Below, one piece after another: positions 56,972-64,000 of a stretch of DNA of 64,000 nucleotides (the stretch's first letter is position 1; every line of letters begins with the position of its first letter). The DNA is from Puccinia triticina. Taxonomy: Eukaryota > Basidiomycota > Pucciniomycetes > Pucciniales > Pucciniaceae. The notes beneath the pieces were generated by a model. That model was not told the DNA's origin, did not search any database, and saw only the letters and a program-made list of their open reading frames with translations. The position numbers and the translations under genes were made by a program. The stretch spans positions 6,660,001 to 6,724,000 of the forward strand of contig NC_070567.1 of NCBI RefSeq assembly GCF_026914185.1, read 5' to 3'.

Positions 56972-59900
56972 CTAGCTTACGATGCCGAAGAGTTGCCGAT
57001 GTCTTTCCAGGGCGACTCGCGGGAGCGGTTTAGTGAGCATATCAGCGAGCATGTCCTTGGTTGATACATGAAGAAGTGACACCGTGCCGTCTTGCACGCA
57101 TTCTCGAATGAAGTGGAAGCGGGCATGAATGTGTTTAGTCCTGGCATGGTGTTCAGGATTTTTCGCCAGGGCCTCAGCCCCCTCGTTGTCAACGTGGATA
57201 GGGATGGCGGTATCCGGTCGGAGGCGGAGCTCTGTGAGGACGTGTCGGAGCCAAAGACCTTCCTTACATGAGTCAGAAAGCGCTTTGTATTCCGCCTCGG
57301 TGCTTGACAACAATACCGTGGCTTGCTTTCGAGATTTCCACGAAATGGCACCTTTGCCAACCCGATGGGTGTATGCTGAGGTTGATCGACGATCATCGCG
57401 GTCCTCCGCCCAGTCAGAATCCGAGAAACCAGAGAGAGAAAGATCGCCCCCCAAGCGGAGTTTGAGATGCTTGGTCGAGACAAGGTAATTCAGAATACGG
57501 ACCGCGGCCCGCCAGTGAGCCTCAGACGGGTCGCGCAGATGCTGGGACAATTGGTTCAGCGCAAAGGAAATGTCCGGTCTGGTACATTGGGAAACCCACA
57601 GCAAAGCGCCAATGAGTTGAGGGTATGGACCGGAAGAAGGGGGATCAGAAGGGGCTTGGTGACAGAGGTTCTTGAAAGTTGAGTCGGTGGGGGTTGAAAC
57701 CAAAAGATGATGGTCTCCAATGAAGCGGTTGCAGATTTCATCAATGTAGTGAGATTGGTTCAGAAATACGAATCTGTTTGGGACGTCGCGAGTGATTTTT
57801 AACGACAAGAAATGATTTAAGTCCTCGTCAGCGCCGATCTTGAAGCGCTTGCCGATAGCTGGGATGATAGAATCAACAAAAGCCGGTTCGCCGACGATAG
57901 CCAGATCGTCGACATGAGTGGTGAGAGCACCGACAAGAGTGCCTGATTGAAGTTTAAAGTAGAGGGTGGGATCGTACTTTGAGTTTGAGAGACCAAGATC
58001 GAGGAGAGCTTTATGGAGCTTGATGTTCCACTGACGAGGCGATTGTTTTAAACCGTAAAGAGATCTGTTGACCTCGCAAACCCAATCTGGATGTTGCGGA
58101 TCCTCAAATCCTGGCGGCTGCTCCATGAAAACAGGATGGTCCAGATGTCCTTTGAGAAATGCGGTTTTGAAATCTACCTGACGGCCCTTCCAGCTTCGGC
58201 TTGCCAGAAGGGTGAAGATAATGCGAAGGGTTTTGAGACGTAAGGTTGGTGAGAAGACTTCGTTGTAGTCCAGTCCCTGGACCTGAGAGTACCCCATGGC
58301 CACCAGACGGGCCTTGAGTTTCTGAATCGATTGGTCGGGTCGTCTTTTTACCTTGAAGACCCACTTTGATTTGATTATTTTCCGTCGTGCAGGTCGCGGA
58401 ACCAGGCGCCACGTCTGCATTCCCAACAAGGACGCGAACTCATCCTCCGCCGCCTTAAGCCAACGATGTTTGTGAGGGGACTTCATCAATTGTCGCCAGG
58501 TCTTAGGAGTGTCAATCTCTGAGTCTAGAGAGACATTTTTAGACCACTGACCGTATTGATCAGGGGCCTTACGCTCTTGACCTGAGCGGCGACGAGGGGG
58601 GGGTGATGCAGGTTTCGGAGGCGGAGAAATCGGGCGCTTTACCGGTGATTCAGGAATCGGCGAAGGGGGGGGGCGTTGGGGTGGAGAGGGAGCTGGACGG
58701 TCTGGTGGAGAAGGTGAGGGACGAGCTGGCGGGGAAGGTGGAAGAGGGGGTAATGAAATGATGGAGATATCCGACGGGGATCAGCTACCTGGAGACAGGG
58801 ATGGGGAAGAATGGGACGGAATTTTCCCAGAGGAGTCAGAGTCCGAGGAGATTTTGTCCGGTGAGCGCGGCGCATTACCGGGGGCATGGATGGAAGCAGT
58901 CAACCAGCGGTCGAAGCGTGGTTGAAGGGTGATGTTCAGAGGGGGAAGGTCCGGCGTCGCCTGCCGAGGAGGTGGGGCAGAATTTTCCTCGGCTGCAGGA
59001 GGCGGATATGATGTAGGGACAGAAGGCAGAGGTGAGTCAGCACGCGGCGCAGGTGAGGGGTTGGGGATCATTGTAGCGTTGTTCTGAGTTGGAGTTAAAG
59101 GATTGTTAGCTGTCGGTTGCGGCCAGTCAATCTCCACCGTCATTGGCGGTGGGGGCGGGTTGAGTTGAGACCCGTAGGGGAAGGTAGAGTCATCAAAGAT
59201 GACCTCTCGGGATTTTAGAACGGACCGTCTTTCCAGATCCCATAATCAAAAGCCATTTCCATCGGAGAGGTACGACAAGAGGATGGAGGCCCGGCCCTTT
59301 TGATCCAGCTTTTTTCGATTCGCTTTGGGGATTTTGTACCAGACAAGGCATCCGAAAGGATGGATCGCGTTGGTATCGACTGATGGTTCGCCCAAGACTG
59401 ATACTGGTGGCTTGAAACCTACGGGTGTATTACAGGGAAAGGAATTGTAAGCGAACATGAAGTGTCGGATCGCGTCCACCCAGAAGGACTTCGGAAGGTT
59501 GGCGCTGAGCAACGAGGCCCGGACGAGATTGCTGATGGTTCTGTTGGTACGCTCTGCAACTCCGTTCAACTCCGGGGAATGTGGGGGACCTGGTTCATGT
59601 TTGATACCGGCTTGAGATAGGTAAGAAGAGAACTCGTTTGATATGTATTCACCTCCGTTATCGGTTCTCAGGGACAGGATTTTGTGGGACCCATTCCTTT
59701 CGAAGAAGGCGCGAAAGATTTTAAAACAGGCGAATGAATCGCTTTTGGATTTCATAGGATAAACGGAGAGAAATTTGGAACAATCGTCGACAAAGGTTAT
59801 GAAATACTTGTATCCCTCCCTTGACACCACCTCATACGATCCTACGTCGGAGTGAACAATCTGCCCGGGGATCGATGACCGGTGAGAGGAGCGGGACTTG

Positions 59901-61502
59901 AACGCTTTTTGAGGCATCTTGGACTGAACACATATCAGACAGCGCTGAACGTCGACTTCGTTCATAACTGCGGGTGTGATACCGTGGAGTTTCAGAAAGG
60001 ATTTTAGCAGTTTGACGCCGATGTGAGAGAAACGGAGATGATAGGCCATGAGAGACCCATCCTGAGGTTTAGGAGTGAGAGAGAGAGACGAGTTCGAGCT
60101 TACAGGCTCGGACGGTAGGTAGTATAGGTTTCCCCGCCTGTAACCTCGCCCCGCAAGATTCCCGGTGACTTGGGTTGAGGGAGTGGTGTAGAAGTTGCAG
60201 GACGACTTCGTGAAGACTACCGTGAGCCCCTCGTCGCACATGGCGGCTACTGAGAGAAGAGGCTCGTGGAGGGCCGGAACCACGAGAGATTTTACCGACC
60301 TTTCGCCGGCAAGAGGAAGTTTCATGAGACCTTTGTGAGAGGCTTCGACCGTAGAGTGATCGGCCAGGAGTTTGGTCGGGCTTCGGGATGTCGACGACTG
60401 AGATGTCGGGAGTCATTGACATCGAGCATCCAGAGTCTATGTTGGCGTCCCCCCCTCGGGGTAAGTCCGAAGGGATGGAAAGGGCGATTACGGCGTTCCC
60501 AGCCCGGATCTCAACTTCTGAGCCGGAGTAGTCGGAAGCCTCGTCCTCGTCGTATCTGTGAGAGGTCTGACCAAGTGTCGCGGCAGAGGTACGTCCTGCT
60601 CGAGCTGCGGGCTTATTCGAGAATGAGGTTTTGTCTTGCTGGTTTGCCTCCCACCGGGCCTTCTGAGCGGCCTTATGCTCCGCGATTAGCTTTCGGGTGT
60701 TGTTGCATGAGTTGAGGTCATGCGAGTCGCTATTGCATAGGGGACATCGGCGGGGTTTCTTGGAGGAATCGCTCCGGGGGCCCTTGGAAGCGTTGGCAGG
60801 AGTAGCTGATTGAGGCGGGTGGGGTTTGGTGGAAGAGACCGAAATGATATCGCCCTGTGACTCGCGCCGGATGGATTCGTTTTTCAGAGCAGATACATAC
60901 GTTTCCGTCTTCACATCCTCCTGGTTCATCAGACCAGAGACGCAAGATATCCAGTCGGGCGAAAGAGAGCTGAGGATGGCTGCGTTGTGGACATCCTCCG
61001 CAGTGAGAGGCTTGTCGGGGGTGATGAGAGCTTTAAGACGCTCGTAGTGCTTTGCAAGAGTGTCGAGATGAGAGTGGATGTCGTCGCCATCCATTCGCGC
61101 ATTAAGAAGCTTGCGGATCTAATAGATTCGGCCGCCGGAGGAGTTGTCTTGATGGGCCTTGGAAAGATCGGCCCAGATTTTTGCCGCGTTGTCCTCGTCT
61201 GCGAGATGGCGAAGATTAGCTTCATCGACGATCTGCACTAGAGCGGCGCAGACAAGATCGTTGTCCTCCTCCCAGTTGGCGGGACGACGTGCGGGATCCA
61301 CGGGGGTCAGGACATGGTTGACTTTCGCCGACTTGAACACGCGGAGGACGACTTTCTTCCAATTCAAGTAGTTCGAATCGGAACCCGGGGCTCTGAGTAT
61401 GGGAAGACGGGCTGTTGAGATTTTAGGGTTGGGGGCCGACATCTGAGAGGTTAGATTGATGTTGGTGTGGCTGGATGAGTCCTCTTTCTTGTCGTTTGAC
61501 AT
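56972..61502 (-). pseudogene. copia C Gag-PR-IN / RT-RNase H polyprotein, interrupted
   Basis: Gag starts at ATG 61502 (MSNDKKEDSS). A UAG at 61119 replaces the Trp present in the other copies. The zinc knuckle is CPLCNSDSHDLNSC and the protease NIDSGCSMSMTPDIS. A small deletion near 60370 shifts frame. Integrase (HSDVGSYEV, RTDNGGEYIS, GVAERTNRTI) is open down to the UGA at 59246. The linker is in the same frame, with a second UGA at 58781. RT (YGLKQSPRQW, HVDDLAIVGE) and RNase H (STEAEYKALSD, IHVDNEGAEAL) are open to the stop at 56972. Confidence 0.9.
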
Positions 61503-61631
61503 GGAAGATTTTCGAGGAGAGATGGTAGGTGATCCTTAGGTAGTCCACAGATGTGAAAACACTCGGTACGCCGATATTTAACGTGCTTAGCGGTGCTGTT
61601 CGTAGCTGGAAGCTAGCTGGCGCTCATAACC

Positions 61632-61824
61632 TGATAAGCGAGACAGGGTCTGGAGGCAGCGGGCACGGTGCGGAGTCAAGTGAGATGGTTGTGGAAGGAT
61701 GAGGAGAGAGCCTTCCACGTACGCTGCTCCAGGTAGACTACAGTACAAGTGACATGTGTGTGAAATGTATGTGGCATAAAGAAAACAGAAGATGGAAAGA
61801 AAACATAACTTGACTATCTTAACA
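61632..61824 (-). repeat. copia C 5' LTR
   Basis: A 193-bp copy carrying an extra 18 bp near 61786-61803. The sequence just downstream in sense direction, ggttatgagcgcc, is the primer-binding site (61622-61631) complementary to the anticodon arm of initiator tRNA-Met. Confidence 0.9.
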
Positions 61825-61829
61825 CGAGA

Positions 61830-62340
61830 CGCGTCCAAAAATCGTGGATTCGCCAGTTGGATACCTCAACTCCTGAGGCCGCCGTAAATCGCGCCGTTGG
61901 CACGCGTCGCAACTCTGACACCAACACGTGACTGCCTGCTTCAATGATGGCCACCAGAATCGCTCTGACACACGCCTATACGTTTCCGCCACGCCACGAT
62001 GTCCGAGGTCTTCATGTAGCTGTTGGAGAATCGAATCTTGCTTGCCGGGGATAGTGACAACTATACGTGGTAAAGGGGATCCACGTTTCATGAGCCTCCC
62101 CTCTTGCAAGAAGAACTCAACTGATTTGCGCTTTAAGGCGCGAAGGTCCTTCGCGTCCAATCCTTTTGGCCCTTCCAACGTCGCCAGATACCGTTCCAAA
62201 TCGCGCCAGTAGCCTTCTTGGTAGCCTGTATACTCCTCTGCACGCGCCGAAAAAATTCGCACCGGTCGAATATGAGGCTCCTCTTCATCGAAATTGGAAG
62301 GCGGGTCAGATTCGTCGCCGGGACAAACCATCAGGCATGG
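61830..62340 (-). pseudogene. gypsy G2 integrase N-terminal part
   Basis: An acidic linker is followed by LHEDLGHRGVAETYRR and WCQSCDACQRR, the H-H-C-C zinc-binding domain. The frame reaches TIFGRVS, where copia C interrupts it. The start of this segment is fixed by comparison with G1. Confidence 0.8.
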
Positions 62341-64000
62341 TGAAAGTCTTGCCTGGGCGATGCACGATGTCAAAAGAGAACAGCTGGATAAAAGCCACCC
62401 AGCGCGTCATGGGCGCGTTTGGTAGGCTCGGCGCGTTGATCATCTGTATCAGGGACTGGGCGTCGACCTGCAGCTCGAAGTGTTGTCCCCACAGGGCAGT
62501 CTGGAGTTTCTTCAGGATGCGCGCAACCCCGCATAATTTGAGTTTTGACTGGGAATATCGAGTTTTGACGTCGGAAAACAGAAGAGATTCGTAGAGGGCT
62601 GGTCGGTCGAGTCCGTTGGCATCTGCCTGCGTAAGGACTGCACCAGCCGCATGGAAACTGGAATCGACCGCAAGCTTGATTTTTCCTGCTTCTGGCCCGT
62701 AGTCAATCTTCACCAGGACAATGTCCTGGCCCACAATACGCTTGAGCTCCTGAAACGCCGCCTTGCACGCGTCCGTCCATTCCCACTCCGCATCCTTCCG
62801 AGTTAGTCGACGGAGGGGCAGACAGATCTGAGAAAGAGCCGGAATGAAAATCCGGACGTAAACCACAACACCCAGGAACCCGCGCACCTCCGTCGCGTTG
62901 ATTGGAGTCGGCCAGGACGCGATTTTGTTGACCTTACTAGGAGCCATCTTCCGACCCTCCTTGCAAACCACATGGCCGACGATCTCGAGCGCAGGCACGC
63001 ACGCGGCGAGCTTGGAAGCTGAGACTGTCAAGCCTGACTCTTCAATCCGGAAAAGGATGCGCTCCAAGATTTCGGCGTATTCCCAGATGAACCTGCGAAT
63101 GCCAGAGTGCCAGGGCAACCGCTTGTTGTCGTAATCCGATGTTGGACCCTTAATTCCACCGTCGTCGATGAAGATGCCAGCGTGATCTGGGATTTCGTCC
63201 TGAAGGATCCACATCATCTGCGCCTGATACACGGCGACGGAGTTTGTGGCTCCTTGAGGAAGCCTCGTTAATTGAAATCTTCCCAGAGGCGTCTCGAAGG
63301 TCGTCAGCGGCCGGGAAATGGGATCCAAAGCGCGCTCATCGTAGCCGCCCATGATGTCCCCAAGTCCGTAGCACGCGCGTCCGGAAACGGATTTGACAAA
63401 TTCTTCGGTGGCTGGTGGAACTCCCGCGTCTCTGATAGTGATCTTGTTGAGGGGCTGAAGATCGTGGACTACTCGTAGCTTTCCATTCCCTTTGAGAACG
63501 CAGAAGACAGGACTTGAGTAGGAGGACGTAGATTGCTCATAGAGCCCATCTCGGACGCGATCTCTAATCAGGCGCGTATATTCATCGAGCTTAGCTGCAG
63601 GGATCGGAATCTTCTTCTTTTGCCAAGGTTCGTGCTCCACAACCGGAATGATATACGGCAGACCGTACGACTCCTTCAGAATTCCGCGCTCGCTCCCATC
63701 GAAGGCAATTGCCATATTCCTCTCGGACAGCACGTTCTTGATCAGATCCAGCTCGTCTGGGAGCAGCCAGTCAGGTGGCCCGAAATTCACCACTTCCAAA
63801 CGCTCAGCAGTGACGCGCCCCTTGGGCACAAAAGTCCGGGCTAATTCGCGCAAAAGTCCTTGGTACGGGTCCCGGGACAGCGGCGGCCTACGCAGAGGGG
63901 GGTTCAATCCTTGAGGCATCGGCTGGTTTACCGGCTTGATCTTCTTGGCGACCGGCTTATACTTTGCAGCAAAGGCGAGAAAGTCACCTGACCGCCAAGC
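62306..64000 (-). pseudogene. gypsy G2 RT-RNase H (partial, 5' end outside window)
   Basis: The frame is open to the window edge and ends at 62306. It shows PVNQPMPQG with LSRDP, the RT motifs LPQGATNS and GIFIDDGGIKG (catalytic FIDD), thumb and connection segments, RNase H LAVDSSFHAAGAVL, and GKTFTMPDGLSRR. It stops a few residues later because of a frameshift near 62330. The continuation (PGDESDPPSNFDEEE) is in the next frame. It is closely parallel to the G1 sequence in order and motifs. Confidence 0.88.

Larger units (their letters stand above)
56626..61824 (-). mobile_element. Ty1/copia retrotransposon C, full length, TSD cgaga
   Basis: LTRs are at 61632-61824 (5', 193 bp) and 56626-56800 (3', 175 bp). 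They differ by an 18-bp insertion containing agaagatggaaag and one substitution. cgaga flanks both sides (56621-56625 and 61825-61829). Read in the sense direction the LTR starts TGTTAAG and ends TATCA. It inserted recently into the integrase of gypsy G2. Confidence 0.95.
55751..64000 (-). mobile_element. Ty3/gypsy retrotransposon G2, split by copia C, runs off the window
   Basis: RT, RNase H and the integrase zinc finger lie at 61830-64000; the integrase core and GPY/F-type module lie at 55751-56620. Between them sits copia C with a cgaga target duplication. Removing C rejoins GRVS to MDAVHLK across the integrase. Gag, protease and the 5' LTR would lie beyond the right edge. Confidence 0.9.

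Overview
This is nuclear DNA from a filamentous basidiomycete, most likely a rust fungus (Pucciniales, Puccinia-like). The reasons are short-intron genes, a Zn2Cys6 regulator, a DUF6589-like fragment of the kind common in Puccinia, and a heavy load of nested retrotransposons whose nonsense codons sit in a TCG>TTG context. The species call is inference.

Four host genes could be assembled exon by exon with consistent reading phase, all on the minus strand. They are a carnosine N-methyltransferase-like protein (N2227 family, 8010-9807, 7 exons, 391 aa), the DEAD-box ribosome-biogenesis helicase Dbp4 (16153-19051, 5 exons, 845 aa), a Zn2Cys6 transcription factor with a C-terminal tandem repeat (26778-30015, 8 exons, 812 aa) and a mitochondrial carnitine/acylcarnitine carrier (33055-34908, 10 exons, 343 aa). 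Each is a stand-alone housekeeping or regulatory gene; nothing suggests a cluster or shared pathway.

The rest is mobile and repetitive DNA. 1.8-6.4 kb holds a decayed Ty3/gypsy fragment. 10.5-15.3 kb holds a TA-flanked Tc1/pogo-like transposon with a broken transposase, its short deletion derivative, a TAGCG-rich element nested in the transposase, and a DUF6589-like pseudogene. 19-26 kb holds two Mutator-like elements with 9- and 11-bp target duplications, a second TAGCG-rich element with a 7-bp duplication, and two foldback elements.

36.5-51.6 kb is one large inverted-repeat element opened by three later insertions: two full-length Ty1/copia elements (A, TSD gtagc; B, TSD gtggt) and a 1.2-kb CACTA-like MITE (TSD aga). 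Element A itself carries a small MITE in gag. 55.7-64 kb is a second Ty3/gypsy element whose integrase is split by a third full-length copia element (C, TSD cgaga).

The most interesting signals are these. All three copia elements have an in-frame UGA at exactly the same place between integrase and reverse transcriptase. The LTRs of A and B carry an intron-like GT...AG duplication that C lacks. Two TIR elements built of TAGCG words share CAAC termini and 7-bp duplications and may represent an undescribed DNA-transposon family. No rRNA, tRNA or CRISPR was found.
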